Shown one piece after another: positions 8,319 to 17,477 of a stretch of 64,000 nucleotides of DNA. Position numbers and translations under genes: made by a program. Under the pieces are notes generated by a model, which was given only the letters and a program-made list of their open reading frames with translations, was not told the DNA's origin and did no database searches. How positions within the stretch are numbered: the stretch's first letter is position 1; every line of letters starts with the position of its first letter. Source of the stretch: Prochlorococcus marinus str. MIT 9301 (GTDB lineage: Bacteria > Cyanobacteriota > Cyanobacteriia > PCC-6307 > Cyanobiaceae); contig NC_009091.1 in the NCBI RefSeq assembly GCF_000015965.1, positions 434,001 to 498,000 of the forward strand, read 5' to 3'.

Positions 8319-9620
8319 CTATTTTTTTATCTCATTGAAAGATTCGTCAAAAGCCTCGATAGTTTTATCAATTTCTTCTTCGCTGTGAGCTAATGATGTG
8401 AAGCCGGCTTCGAAAGGACTTGGAGCTAAGTAAATTCCTCTTCGGAGCATTTCTCTGTGCAACTTACCAAAAAGTTCGGCATCATTTGTTTTAGCTTCAT
8501 TAAAGTTTCTAACTGGCCCATCACATAAGAAAAAACCAAACATAGCACTTACACTTCCACCATTAATAGCTATACCGTTATTTTCTGCAGATTGAATTAT
8601 TCCTTCAATTAATCTAGAAGTTAATGAATCAAGTTTGTCGTATGTACCTTCTTGTTTGAGTAATTCAAGAGTTTTTATCCCAGCAGTCATTGCGAGTGGA
8701 TTACCGCTCAAAGTACCTGCTTGGTAAACCGGTCCTGCAGGAGCCACCATTGACATTATTTCTTTTTTACCTCCGTATGCACCAACAGGTAGGCCTCCAC
8801 CAATTACTTTCCCGAGGGTGGTTAAATCAGGAGTTACACCAAACTTTTCTTGTGCGCCTCCATAACTTATTCTGAATCCAGTCATTACTTCGTCAAAAAC
8901 TAATAAGGACCCATTCTCAGTTGTTAATTCTCTTAATCCTTCCAAGAATCCAGGTTCCGGAGTAATAAATCCAGCATTACCAACGATAGGCTCAAGGATA
9001 ACCCCCGAAATGGCATCAGGATTTTCAGAAAATAATTTTTTTACTGCTTCAAGGTCATTGTAGGGAGCAGTAAGTGTGTTAGCAGTTGTCGTCCTTGGAA
9101 CACCTGGAGAATCTGGTAAACCTAGAGTGGCTACACCTGATCCTGCCTTCACCAAAAACATATCTGCATGACCGTGATAGCAACCATCAAATTTAATAAC
9201 TTTATCTCTTCCAGTAAATGCTCGCATAAGTCTCAAAACTGCCATGCATGCTTCAGTTCCACTATTAACAAATCTAACCATTTCTACGGAAGGTACTGCA
9301 TCAATGACCATTTCAGCAAGTTTGTTCTCTAGAACGCATGGAGCACCAAAGCTAGTACCTTTCTCAATTGCTTCATGTAATGCTGTTATAACTTCAGGGT
9401 GGGCATGTCCACATATAGCCGGTCCCCAACTACCTATATAGTCAATATATCTATTTCCATCAATATCCCAAGCGAAGGGACCTTTGACTCTATCAAAAAC
9501 AATTGGCTGGCCTCCTACAGACTTAAAGGCTCTTACTGGAGAGCTTACTCCTCCAGGCATTAGTTCTTGGGCAGCAGAAAAAATTTCTTCTGATTTGGTG
9601 TAATTTAATATGTCAGTCAC
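8319..9620 (-). CDS. hemL: Glutamate-1-semialdehyde 2,1-aminomutase
   Basis: Converts glutamate-1-semialdehyde to 5-aminolevulinate, the committed tetrapyrrole precursor. The 433-aa product has the GSAM signatures: [11 protein letters not shown] near the N-terminus, [43 protein letters not shown], and the PLP-lysine loop [18 protein letters not shown]. It has its own promoter (9664-9692). It converges on the prohibitin-like gene with 75 bp between stops. Together with gltX, hemC and hemH it supplies haem and chlorophyll synthesis. Confidence 0.97.
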   Translation of the reverse strand: MTDILNYTKSEEIFSAAQELMPGGVSSPVRAFKSVGGQPIVFDRVKGPFAWDIDGNRYIDYIGSWGPAICGHAHPEVITALHEAIEKGTSFGAPCVLENKLAEMVIDAVPSVEMVRFVNSGTEACMAVLRLMRAFTGRDKVIKFDGCYHGHADMFLVKAGSGVATLGLPDSPGVPRTTTANTLTAPYNDLEAVKKLFSENPDAISGVILEPIVGNAGFITPEPGFLEGLRELTTENGSLLVFDEVMTGFRISYGGAQEKFGVTPDLTTLGKVIGGGLPVGAYGGKKEIMSMVAPAGPVYQAGTLSGNPLAMTAGIKTLELLKQEGTYDKLDSLTSRLIEGIIQSAENNGIAINGGSVSAMFGFFLCDGPVRNFNEAKTNDAELFGKLHREMLRRGIYLAPSPFEAGFTSLAHSEEEIDKTIEAFDESFNEIKK

Positions 9621-9663
9621 GATTTAGCTAAATGATGTTTTGAGAAAAATCTTGTCATGTTCT

Positions 9664-9692
9664 AAATTAGAAATAAGTAAAAATTTTGTCAA
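9664..9692 (-). promoter_or_regulatory. Sigma70-type promoter of hemL
   Basis: On the minus strand, TTGACA (9692-9687) is followed after exactly 17 bp by TAATTT (9669-9664). A start site about 7 nt on would give a leader of about 37 nt before the hemL ATG at 9620. The perfect -35 box and ideal spacing are unusual for this AT-rich sequence. Confidence 0.6.
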
Positions 9693-9849
9693 TCAGATTG
9701 AAATTCTACATTATGATATTTTTATTGCGATAGTTTGGATTGTAAATTATTAATTTCAAAAGAAAACTCTATAAAAACATATTCTATTTTAGATAACTCT
9801 TTATTAATAAGCGTTTCCATGCATTTAAGAAGAGATTAAATTTATTTTT

Positions 9850-10695
9850 TTATATTTCGAAAAAATTATCCTCATCCTCAAAAAAATCTTCATTTATACC
9901 GTTTAAGTTAAGTTCTATCATTACAGGGGCATGATCGCTTGGGCGTAAATTACCTCTTGGTGAGCAGTCTATGACACAACTTTTAAGTTTTGATGTCAGT
10001 TCTTTGCTGATATATATATGGTCTATTCTCCAACCCTTATTTAATTCAAATCCGTTATTACGGTAATCCCACCAACTCCAATGGCCTGTATTTTGTTCAA
10101 AAATTCTGAAAGAATCTATTAATCTTTTTTTCAATACATTTTTTAGTGCATTTCTCTCTATCTCAGATGCCATAATTCCTCCTTCATATTTCTTTGGATC
10201 ATGAATATCCAAGTTAGATGGAGCAACATTAAAATCACCCATTAGACAAATTAATTCTCCTTTTTTTTCTTGTTCATCCAAAAATGAAGATAAACAATTT
10301 AACCAATTAATTTTGTAGGCGAACTTACTAGAATCTAGAGAGGAGCCGTTTGGAACATAGACATTTATTATTTTTATCCCATTAATATCAGCAGAAATTA
10401 ATCTTTTTTGATCTAGGAAAATTTCGGAATTTTGATTAGACTCTGTACAACCGTTGAATCCTTTTTTGACATTTTCTGGCTTTATTTTTGAAATAATAGC
10501 CACACCGTTGTATGATTTTTGTCCGTAGATCTCTAATGAATAACCTAATTTTTCAAAAGGTTCAACCGGGAAATTATCATCCATCACTTTTGTTTCTTGC
10601 AAACATAGAATATCTGGATTTACTTGATTAATCCAATCAATGATTTGTGAAAGTCTGGTTCTTATTGAGTTAACATTCCAAGTTGCTATTAACAA
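9850..10695 (-). CDS. xth: Exodeoxyribonuclease III
   Basis: AP endonuclease / 3'-5' exonuclease of base-excision repair, 281 aa. Motifs in order: TWNVNSIR at residues 5-12, CLQETKV (metal-binding Glu), YGQKSYNGVAIISK, NVYVPNGSS, LMGDFNVAPSNLD (catalytic Asp/Asn), RIDHIYIS and SDHAPVMIEL (catalytic Asp-His). The start is a TTG (10693-10695), which places the first beta strand at the N-terminus as in homologues. About 20 acidic residues extend the C-terminus. 229 bp separate it from hemL. Confidence 0.95.
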   Translation of the reverse strand: MLIATWNVNSIRTRLSQIIDWINQVNPDILCLQETKVMDDNFPVEPFEKLGYSLEIYGQKSYNGVAIISKIKPENVKKGFNGCTESNQNSEIFLDQKRLISADINGIKIINVYVPNGSSLDSSKFAYKINWLNCLSSFLDEQEKKGELICLMGDFNVAPSNLDIHDPKKYEGGIMASEIERNALKNVLKKRLIDSFRIFEQNTGHWSWWDYRNNGFELNKGWRIDHIYISKELTSKLKSCVIDCSPRGNLRPSDHAPVMIELNLNGINEDFFEDEDNFFEI

Positions 10696-10766
10696 ATTTC
10701 TACCAAATTATGTAAAATTAAGTTAGCAGAAAATTTTGACATTAAAGAATTTTGAAATTAAATAAA

Positions 10767-11051
10767 ATGAAAAATAATGTATGCAAAAGCCTGCAAATAC
10801 CAATAACTTTCGTAATATCTTTTATTTTGTTAACTTCCTTAAAGGGTGATTACCTAAATGCAGAAGATTTATTTGGAAAATTAGAAATTGAAAACTCAAC
10901 TAAAACCGATGAGGATAGTTTAGGTCTTCCAACCAATCCTTTTGAAATCGTAGAAATGATTCGAAGACAAAATAGTATGAATGATGCGACTAATCCTTCT
11001 GATGCTATTGACGATGCGTTAAAGTCTTTCAATAGTTTGGAGGAAGAATAA
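10767..11051 (+). CDS. Small secreted or membrane-anchored hypothetical protein
   Basis: 94 residues if started at the ATG at 10767; an upstream in-frame TTG at 10752 would add 5. The N-terminal segment LQIPITFVISFILLTSLKGDYLNAEDLFG looks like a signal peptide or membrane anchor, with possible cleavage near LNA-ED. The mature part is acidic (NPFEIVEMIRRQNSMNDATNPSDAIDDALKSFNSLEEE). No family is recognised. It diverges from xth and is followed by a 199-aa unknown 40 bp downstream. Confidence 0.65.
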   Translation: MKNNVCKSLQIPITFVISFILLTSLKGDYLNAEDLFGKLEIENSTKTDEDSLGLPTNPFEIVEMIRRQNSMNDATNPSDAIDDALKSFNSLEEE

Positions 11052-11091
11052 AAATTCTAATACGATAAATTATTATTTTCAAAATTTTAAT

Positions 11092-11691
11092 ATGTTAAAA
11101 AACCCTATACCAAAAGTTACTAACCAATTACAGCACAGAGCAATCGGTATTATTAATGGTAAATTTACACCTCATGTTAGTGAGCAACTAAATAGAGGCT
11201 TTTTGATTGACAATAAAGGCGAAAAAATTGAAACAGTAGTACTAGGTAAAGCATTATCACTTTTAAAAAAGCATATTGATTTAAAGAAAAGCTATTATTG
11301 GATTGTTTATCCAAAGAATAAAAATACTCAAAACTTACATTTACAGGTTGCAGGTATCTGGGATCCCTATCAATTGAATGACTTCCCAAATGATTCTTCA
11401 AAAACTAACTTCTCTAAATTACTAGAAGAATTAGATCTAAAAGATAATTATTTTTCTGTTCGAGGAGAATTAGTTTTTGTCAACACTCAAAAGAAAGAAA
11501 TTGTTATTAAGATCAGCCCAGTTCTAAAGTTAAAAAAATTAAAAAACAAAAATTTTAAATTAGTCATTAAAGGAGAACTTTCTCTTGAACTTCTTCATAG
11601 CTTTGTAAGTCTAGATATCAACAGAGATGGGAATTCTTTGAATTTAATAAATTACGAAGTGATTGAAAAAAATCTTTCTGAAAAAAACTAG
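11092..11691 (+). CDS. Conserved-looking cyanobacterial hypothetical protein
   Basis: 199 aa. The N-terminal half has an ordered alternating pattern (HRAIGIINGKFTPHVSEQLN...LLIDNKGEKIETVVLG; YYWIVYPKNKN) and LHLQVAGIWDPYQL, suggesting an OB-like or other all-beta domain; the second half is Lys/Leu-rich and basic. There is no membrane segment. I recall similar cyanobacterial proteins only as unknowns, so no function is assigned. A Lys-rich surface would fit nucleic-acid binding, but that is a guess. It precedes larC by 52 bp on the same strand. Confidence 0.7.
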   Translation: MLKNPIPKVTNQLQHRAIGIINGKFTPHVSEQLNRGFLIDNKGEKIETVVLGKALSLLKKHIDLKKSYYWIVYPKNKNTQNLHLQVAGIWDPYQLNDFPNDSSKTNFSKLLEELDLKDNYFSVRGELVFVNTQKKEIVIKISPVLKLKKLKNKNFKLVIKGELSLELLHSFVSLDINRDGNSLNLINYEVIEKNLSEKN

Positions 11692-11743
11692 AATGAAAGT
11701 TTATTATTCAGCATAATTTTACCAGTCAAGAAATCTTTAATTT

Positions 11744-12976
11744 ATGGAAGATGTTTTTATTGAATGTTCTCCTGGTATATCTGGAGATATGTTGTTAGGA
11801 GCTTTTTATGATTTAGGGGTGCCTAAAGAAGTTATTGAACAACCACTTATTGATCTTGGATTAAAGGATTTATATCAAATAGACTTTAAGGAATCAAAAA
11901 GTTGTTCAATCCGAGGCATAAAAACAAAGGTTGAGAGTATTGATTGTAGTCCTATCAAAAGAACTTGGAAGAGTATTAAGGAACTTATATTAAATGGCCA
12001 CTTGGAAGAAAATTTAAAAAAAATAATTTATGGAGTATTTGAATCTTTAGCAATTGCCGAAGGAAAAGTTCATGGCATTAAATCTGATGATGTCCATTTT
12101 CATGAAATTGGAGCTATAGACTCATTGGTGGATGTCATTGGAGTATGTGCTGCATTGAATTACTTAAATCCCAAGAAGGTCTATTGTAATGAACCAATTT
12201 TGGGGAAAGGCTTTGTTCAGACTGAACATGGTAAATTATCTGTACCAGCTCCTGCTGTAATAGAGCTAGTAAGACAAAAAAATATCAAGGTCTTATCACA
12301 CTGTAACTCAATAGAGGGCGAACTCTCAACACCAACTGGCATCGCTTTACTTGTTAATCTAGTCGACTACCCAGAACCTCCTTCAAGGTATTCTATTAAC
12401 TCTTACGGAGTAGGTATTGGGAACCTAAAATTTCCATTCCCTAATTTGGTAAGAGTTTATAAAATTACCTCATTTAATAATGCTTCTTTTAACGATAATG
12501 AACAAATTAGTCCAAAGCGTGAAGAGATAATTATTCAAGAAGCATGGATTGATGACCAAACGCCCGAAGATATATCTAATTTTGTCGAGAAACTTAGAAA
12601 CGAGGGAGCTTATGACGTTTCTTACCAAGCTATTAATATGAAAAAAAATAGAATTGGATTTTCTATTCAAGCAATCTTGCCCATAGAGAAAAAAGAATTT
12701 TTTAGGCGATTATGGTTTGATTATTCCAATACTATTGGGGTTCGTGAAAGGACACAATATAGATGGATATTACTTAGACGAAGAGGAGAATGTTCAACGA
12801 TTTTTGGAAATATAAAAGTAAAACAAACTTTGAAACCAGACGGATCAATTATTATGAAACCAGAAAATGATGAGGTCTTAAGATTAAATTTAGAACATAA
12901 AATATCAACTTACGAAATAAGAAAAATAATAAAAGAATCAAGTAAAAAATTTAGAGCATTTGAAAATTGGAAATGA
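11744..12976 (+). CDS. larC: Nickel-pincer cofactor biosynthesis protein LarC (DUF111)
   Basis: LarC is the CTP-dependent nickel cyclometallase that inserts Ni into the pincer cofactor. The 410-aa product has the characteristic ECSPGISGDMLLGAFYDLG at the N-terminus, VHFHEIGAIDSLVDVIG (His-rich motif) near residue 120, and PTGIALL. In lactobacilli LarC is split into LarC1/LarC2 and joined by frameshifting; here it is one continuous frame. No larA, larB or larE is in the window. Its stop overlaps the ATG of the next gene (ATGA, 12973-12976), so the two are translationally coupled. Confidence 0.9.
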   Translation: MEDVFIECSPGISGDMLLGAFYDLGVPKEVIEQPLIDLGLKDLYQIDFKESKSCSIRGIKTKVESIDCSPIKRTWKSIKELILNGHLEENLKKIIYGVFESLAIAEGKVHGIKSDDVHFHEIGAIDSLVDVIGVCAALNYLNPKKVYCNEPILGKGFVQTEHGKLSVPAPAVIELVRQKNIKVLSHCNSIEGELSTPTGIALLVNLVDYPEPPSRYSINSYGVGIGNLKFPFPNLVRVYKITSFNNASFNDNEQISPKREEIIIQEAWIDDQTPEDISNFVEKLRNEGAYDVSYQAINMKKNRIGFSIQAILPIEKKEFFRRLWFDYSNTIGVRERTQYRWILLRRRGECSTIFGNIKVKQTLKPDGSIIMKPENDEVLRLNLEHKISTYEIRKIIKESSKKFRAFENWK

Positions 12977-13929
12977 GATTCAATATAAGTAAGCAACTAC
13001 AATTGAAATTCATTAAAAAAATTAATTTTGGAAATTTAAAGAGTATTTTCTTTATTTCAAGCTTGTTATATTTTTGCATCTATTTTTTTGATAATATGGA
13101 TCAAATTTCGTTTGGTATCAATTTAGAAAGAAATGGAATTAATCTTTTCTTATCATTTTTATTTTGTGTTTTAAGTATTTACTTGAACGCTTATGCATGG
13201 AAATATATTGTTAAATGGTTCGGGAAAGAATTTAAAAGTAATAACCTTATCTCTTTTTATGTTTTAACCAATATTCTTAAATATGTTCCAGGAGGGATTT
13301 GGCATTTTGTTGAAAGATTTAATTTTATAAAAAAAATAAGTAATCCACAGATTGCTTTATATTCGACGCTCATAGAACCTTATTTTATGTTGAGTGGATC
13401 TTTTCTCTTGGCATCGCTTGGATTGATTTTTTCACCACTTTATTTTTTTTTAATTTTTCCTTTAGTATTCTTAAATAGGAAATTAATTTATCTTATTTTA
13501 AAAAGAATAGGGTTTCTTAAGGGAAAAGTATTTGAGGTTCTGAGACTTCCAAATTCAAAGAACTTTTATGCAAAGAGAATAAATATAATTTCTTTTTTCC
13601 CTACTAGAGCTTTATTACTTGAAATTGGTTTTGTTTTATCTAAATTTGTTGGTTTTTATATTTGCTTAAATACTTTTTATACAACTAATAATCTGAACAG
13701 TATATTTTTGTTAGTAATTTTTTCTTTGTCATGGTCTTTAGGCTTGGTAGTCCCAACAGCTCCAGGAGGAGTTGGAGTTTTTGAGGCTTGTCTCCTTTTT
13801 TTGGTTGGTAAAAGTATTCCACAAAATATAATTCTCATTAGCTTAATTTATTTTAGAGTTATATCAACCTCTGCGGATTTGTTGTTAAGCTTGCCTTTTT
13901 TAATAAGAAAACTCTCCAAAAAAATTTAG
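12973..13929 (+). CDS. Flippase-like integral membrane protein (UPF0104/YbhN, LPG-synthase TM region)
   Basis: 318 aa from ATG 12973, which overlaps the larC stop by 4 bp; an upstream in-frame TTG would overlap more. About 7-8 membrane segments are visible. The motifs NILKYVPGGIWHFVERF (residue ~90) and GLVVPTAPGGVGVFEACLL (residue ~255) match the UPF0104/YbhN family related to the membrane part of lysylphosphatidylglycerol synthase. Such proteins are thought to move lipids or glycolipids; the substrate here is unknown. It is very AT-rich. It ends in a shared TTAG with the convergent futB gene. Confidence 0.85.
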   Translation: MRFNISKQLQLKFIKKINFGNLKSIFFISSLLYFCIYFFDNMDQISFGINLERNGINLFLSFLFCVLSIYLNAYAWKYIVKWFGKEFKSNNLISFYVLTNILKYVPGGIWHFVERFNFIKKISNPQIALYSTLIEPYFMLSGSFLLASLGLIFSPLYFFLIFPLVFLNRKLIYLILKRIGFLKGKVFEVLRLPNSKNFYAKRINIISFFPTRALLLEIGFVLSKFVGFYICLNTFYTTNNLNSIFLLVIFSLSWSLGLVVPTAPGGVGVFEACLLFLVGKSIPQNIILISLIYFRVISTSADLLLSLPFLIRKLSKKI

Positions 13930-15461
13930 TTTTTTTCTAAACTTGGTACCAATATAATTGATGCAATAAGGCCTAAAGTCATTATAAAAATGGCTGGTAA
14001 TATTGCCTCTACCATTCTTTCATCTCCAGCATATTGATATATTCTCACAGATAATGTATCAAAATCGAATGGCCTTAAAATAAAGGTTATGGGTAATTCT
14101 TTTATAGTGTCTACAAAAACTAAAAGTGAGCCTACAAAAATTGGTCCCTGGAGAAGTGGTAGATGAATTCTTTTGATAACTCCCAGCCAATCCTCTCCTA
14201 ATCCAAGTGCTGCTTCATCTAGACTAGGGGAGATTCTCTCAAGACTTGAATCAATTGAACCCTTTGAAATAGTTAGAAATCTGACAAGATAACCCCAAAC
14301 TAATAAGCAAATAGCAATGAAATTAAATTTTGAAGAAGAAATGCTTATTAAAGATAAAGCTAATACAGTTCCTGGGATTGCGTAACCTATCCCTGCAAGA
14401 TTTGTTATTAGTCCTAGTAAAAAGCTTTTATTTGGACGTCTGGCTAGTGAAATCATTAAGGAGAATAGCATCGTTATTAATGCAGTAAAAAATCCTAGAC
14501 TTATGGTCCTGAATGATAGGGTAAGCAATTCTATAGACAACCCTTTTTGAATTTGATCTATATTGAGCAGAACCCAAAAACATGGAATTCCAAAAGAGAA
14601 AATTGGAGGAAATAAAGATAAGGTTATTGCTAAAAGAGCTCTAGTTTTTTTTAATTCCCACCCTTGAGAATCTCTTGATGCAGGATTCTCACTCCACCTC
14701 TTTGATTTTCTTCTAGAGAATTTTTCAAAAATAATTAATGTAAAAATTATAAATAAGGCTACCAAAGATAGTCCAATAGCACTTTTTGGATTTCCATCAA
14801 TTATCCAATTTTCAGCTATACCTGTTGAAATACTTGGAATGTTTAGTAATGCAAATGTACCTAACTCATTCATTACTTCCATACACATTAAACTAATTCC
14901 TGTTATGAGCGCTGGTAACGCCATTGGAAAAGCGATTTTAAAGAAGCTTCTCCAGGGCCCAACTCCCAATCCTCTACTAGCATTGATTTGATTTACTCCA
15001 AATTTATTAAAACTTTCGTTGGCAAGAATAAATACATATGGATAAGTAGAAATTGAAAGTATTAATACCCCCCACCATAAACCTGTTACTTGATACCCAA
15101 AGATACTTCCTAAATCCTGTAAAACAGCTGTTATTAGGTAGGCTGGGGCAGCTAAAGGAATTAGCTGACAAATACGGAGAACTTTTCTGAACTTAAAATC
15201 GCAATTTGAAAGCAACCATCCATTTAAAGTGCCTAATCCTCCTCCAAAAAAACTTGTGAGTACCAAAACTTTTAAAGTTTCTAATACCTCTTCTCCTCCA
15301 GCAATACCCAATGAAAAATTCCCACTTATAACATTTAAAAATCCTTCAAGAAGAAAATTCGAGATTGGAATGATTACTAAGAGTGCAACAAAAAACGAAG
15401 TAAAATAAAATAGTTTTAATTCAGTTAATGCTTTTTTAAATCCTTTAATAAGTACTTTCAA
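13926..15461 (-). CDS. futB: Fe(III) ABC transporter permease
   Basis: 511-aa double permease with two binding-protein-dependent transport domains, as in FutB/HitB/SfuB iron permeases. EAA-type loops are visible at about residue 160 (INASRGLGVGPWRSFFKIAFPMALPAL) and 415 (LDEAALGLGEDWLGVIKRIHLPLL). About 12 hydrophobic segments are seen. It would take Fe3+ from a periplasmic FutA-type protein, with an ATPase encoded elsewhere; neither is in the window. Iron specificity rests on family resemblance. It is the last gene of the yjbQ-PCD-cobW operon, 26 bp after cobW. Confidence 0.87.
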   Translation of the reverse strand: MKVLIKGFKKALTELKLFYFTSFFVALLVIIPISNFLLEGFLNVISGNFSLGIAGGEEVLETLKVLVLTSFFGGGLGTLNGWLLSNCDFKFRKVLRICQLIPLAAPAYLITAVLQDLGSIFGYQVTGLWWGVLILSISTYPYVFILANESFNKFGVNQINASRGLGVGPWRSFFKIAFPMALPALITGISLMCMEVMNELGTFALLNIPSISTGIAENWIIDGNPKSAIGLSLVALFIIFTLIIFEKFSRRKSKRWSENPASRDSQGWELKKTRALLAITLSLFPPIFSFGIPCFWVLLNIDQIQKGLSIELLTLSFRTISLGFFTALITMLFSLMISLARRPNKSFLLGLITNLAGIGYAIPGTVLALSLISISSSKFNFIAICLLVWGYLVRFLTISKGSIDSSLERISPSLDEAALGLGEDWLGVIKRIHLPLLQGPIFVGSLLVFVDTIKELPITFILRPFDFDTLSVRIYQYAGDERMVEAILPAIFIMTLGLIASIILVPSLEKN

Positions 15462-15487
15462 AAATTAATAAATCCTAATACGAAAAT

Positions 15488-16576
15488 TTAATCTGAGCTA
15501 AATCTACACGATGAAAGTTGATTCTTAATAGTTTGATGATCTAAGTTTCTTCCAATTAATACTATCTTATTAGATTTTTCTTTTGTCCATTCTTCATCAT
15601 CTAGAGAAAATCTTTTTCCAGATAGGTGAAAAATATGTTTTCTTTCACTTTCTATAAACCATAATATTCCTTTTGCCCTAAATACATTTTGTGAGATTTG
15701 ATTATCTAAAAAATATTGAAACTTCCTTAAGGAAAATGGTTCATATGTTTCATAAGAAACTGATGTAAACCCCTCTATACTATTAATCAAATCGTGAGAA
15801 TGAGAAGAGTGATCGTGAGAATGAGAAGAGTGATCGTGAGAATGAGAAGAGTGATCGTGAGAATGAGAAGAGTGATCGTGAGAATGAGAAGAGTGATCGT
15901 GAGAATGAGAAGATTGGTCGTGTGAGTTTTCTTTTACATCTTCTTTATCCTTATCGGATTGAAAATTATCTGTTTCAAATAGACCTACACTCATTATTGT
16001 TTGTAATCCAACTTCACTATTGGTTGATCTCAATATCCTTGGTTCTTTTTTTATTTTATTTATAAATTTTTCGATTTTCTTTAATTTTTCTTCATTGACT
16101 AAATCACATTTATTTAGAAGAAGGATATCTCCGTATAAAATCTGAGAATAGGCGACACTTGAATTATTAATTTCAAAATCAAAATTTTCTCCATCAATGA
16201 CAGTGATTATCGAATCTAATCTTACTTTTTCTCTAAGATCACCAGCCGCAAAAGTCATAGCTACTGGCAATGGATCTGCTAATCCAGTTGTTTCAACAAT
16301 CAAATAGTCTAATTTTTCAGCTCTTTCTAAAACTTTGGATACGGTATTTAATAATTCGCCATTGATAGAGCAACATATACATCCATTATTTAATTCGATC
16401 ATATCTTCTGAGCCTTCTATTATTAAGTCATTATCTATTCCGATCTCTCCAAATTCGTTGACTAAAACAGCTGTTTTAATACCAACTTGATTTTTTAAAA
16501 TATGATTCAGAAGTGTAGTTTTGCCAGAACCCAAAAATCCACTAATAATAGTAACTGGCAATAAATTTTTAGACAT
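15488..16576 (-). CDS. CobW/COG0523-family metal-chaperone GTPase with a His-rich repeat
   Basis: 362-aa G3E GTPase. P-loop GFLGSGKT at residues 13-20; CxCC metal motif C66-I-C68-C69; ETTGLADP near 95-102; NKCD at 155-158. Residues ~219-269 are a block of seven heptads of the type HDHSSHS, a probable Zn/Ni/Co-binding store, inserted before the C-terminal CobW_C domain (LRKFQYFL...AKGILWF). The family delivers or regulates metals, chiefly zinc. Context next to a pterin dehydratase and an iron permease supports metal homeostasis. The DNA repeat is nearly perfect (see 15791-15916). Confidence 0.92.
   Translation of the reverse strand: MSKNLLPVTIISGFLGSGKTTLLNHILKNQVGIKTAVLVNEFGEIGIDNDLIIEGSEDMIELNNGCICCSINGELLNTVSKVLERAEKLDYLIVETTGLADPLPVAMTFAAGDLREKVRLDSIITVIDGENFDFEINNSSVAYSQILYGDILLLNKCDLVNEEKLKKIEKFINKIKKEPRILRSTNSEVGLQTIMSVGLFETDNFQSDKDKEDVKENSHDQSSHSHDHSSHSHDHSSHSHDHSSHSHDHSSHSHDHSSHSHDLINSIEGFTSVSYETYEPFSLRKFQYFLDNQISQNVFRAKGILWFIESERKHIFHLSGKRFSLDDEEWTKEKSNKIVLIGRNLDHQTIKNQLSSCRFSSD
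15791..15916. repeat. Six tandem 21-bp repeats inside the CobW gene
   Basis: Six head-to-tail units of ATCGTGAGAATGAGAAGAGTG. The first five are identical and the sixth differs at one base; a degenerate seventh follows. On the coding strand each unit encodes HSSHSHD. The near-identity at synonymous positions points to recent slippage-type expansion, so copy number probably varies between strains. Confidence 0.95.
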
Positions 16577-16606
16577 TTTGAATAGTTTGAAAACAAGTTT
16601 ATATTT

Positions 16607-16897
16607 TTATTGATCGAAAATTTTGTTGATTTCCGAAGCTAATGTTTGATCCAGATTCGTAATACCTCCTAGATCATGTGTATTTAATTTAATTATTACT
16701 TTTGCATAAACATTCTCCCAGTTAGGATGATGATTATATTTTTCACAGATTAAGGCAACCTTAGTCATAAAAGCAAAGGCTTCAATGAAATTAGCGAAGT
16801 TAAATTCTCTTTGGATTTGTTTAGATTTAATTTCCCAGCCAGGTATTTTGACAACTAATTCGTTCAATTCTTCATCTTGCAAAATGTAGGGTTCCAT
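16607..16897 (-). CDS. Pterin-4a-carbinolamine dehydratase family protein
   Basis: 96 aa, normal family length. The diagnostic CEKYNHHPNWENVY (catalytic His pair) and KLNTHDLGGIT are present, with PGW near residue 20. The classical role is recycling pterin cofactor; in cyanobacteria and plants, PCD-like proteins have also been proposed to have other roles, including in folate metabolism and in Rubisco or PSII assembly. Its position between yjbQ and a COG0523 GTPase hints at a link with zinc-dependent folate/pterin enzymes, which is inference. It starts 36 bp after yjbQ. Confidence 0.92.
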   Translation of the reverse strand: MEPYILQDEELNELVVKIPGWEIKSKQIQREFNFANFIEAFAFMTKVALICEKYNHHPNWENVYAKVIIKLNTHDLGGITNLDQTLASEINKIFDQ

Positions 16898-16933
16898 TAA
16901 ATAAGAAATCTGACTTATTACATTATAAATATC

Positions 16934-17389
16934 TTACTTTTTCTCACCAATTATATGTACATTTATGATTCTTTCCTTTTGATCAAATCGATGTTCCCAT
17001 AAATAAACTGCTTGCCATGTGCCAAGCATAATTTTGCCGTCTTGAAAACTCAAAGATAAACAAGTGTTAGTTAGGGATGTTTTAATATGTGCTGGCATAT
17101 CGTCAGCCCCTTCTTGATAATGTTTATAGGATATTTCTTCTCTATTTTTTGATAAGGTTAAGTAGGAATCATAGGGAACTATCGATTGCATATACTTTTT
17201 TAGGTCCTTCAGTACATTTGGATCTGCGTTCTCATTAATAGTTAAACTGCAACTTGTATGAAGTGAAGTAAGATTTAAAATTCCTGAATGAAAATTATTT
17301 TTTTCAACACATAAATTTAAATCATGCGTGATATCAATAAAACCCTCTCCATGGGTTATGAATTTTAATTTTGAAAATATTTGTTCCAT
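16934..17389 (-). CDS. YjbQ/UPF0047 family protein
   Basis: 151 aa. The family core is clear: TSLHTSCSLTINENADPNVLKDL (about residue 43-65), GADDMPAHIKTSLT, and GKIMLGTWQAVYLWEHR near the end. Members have been described as having weak thiamine-phosphate-synthase activity; the physiological role is uncertain. It starts at ATG 17389 and is probably the first gene of the four-gene minus-strand operon. The 108-bp divergent region with the M32 carboxypeptidase holds a 16-bp palindrome. Confidence 0.9.
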   Translation of the reverse strand: MEQIFSKLKFITHGEGFIDITHDLNLCVEKNNFHSGILNLTSLHTSCSLTINENADPNVLKDLKKYMQSIVPYDSYLTLSKNREEISYKHYQEGADDMPAHIKTSLTNTCLSLSFQDGKIMLGTWQAVYLWEHRFDQKERIINVHIIGEKK

Positions 17390-17461
17390 ATAAGTTAAAA
17401 CTTAATTAATCAATATCCTATTATGGATAAAGATACATGTTTTACTGCAGACATTAAAATT

Positions 17462-17477
17462 TTTATCTTAAGATAAA
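17462..17477. promoter_or_regulatory. 16-bp perfect palindrome, candidate operator
   Basis: TTTATCTTAAGATAAA is a perfect dyad in the 108-bp control region between yjbQ (minus) and the M32 carboxypeptidase (plus, start 17498). It sits 20 bp from one start and 72 bp from the other. It resembles in size a binding site for a dimeric regulator. About one such palindrome is expected by chance in the intergenic DNA of a window this AT-rich, so significance is limited. Confidence 0.35.

Noticed and set aside
15791-15916. CRISPR-like array
   Set aside because: The 21-bp units are contiguous with no spacers and lie in frame inside the CobW gene.
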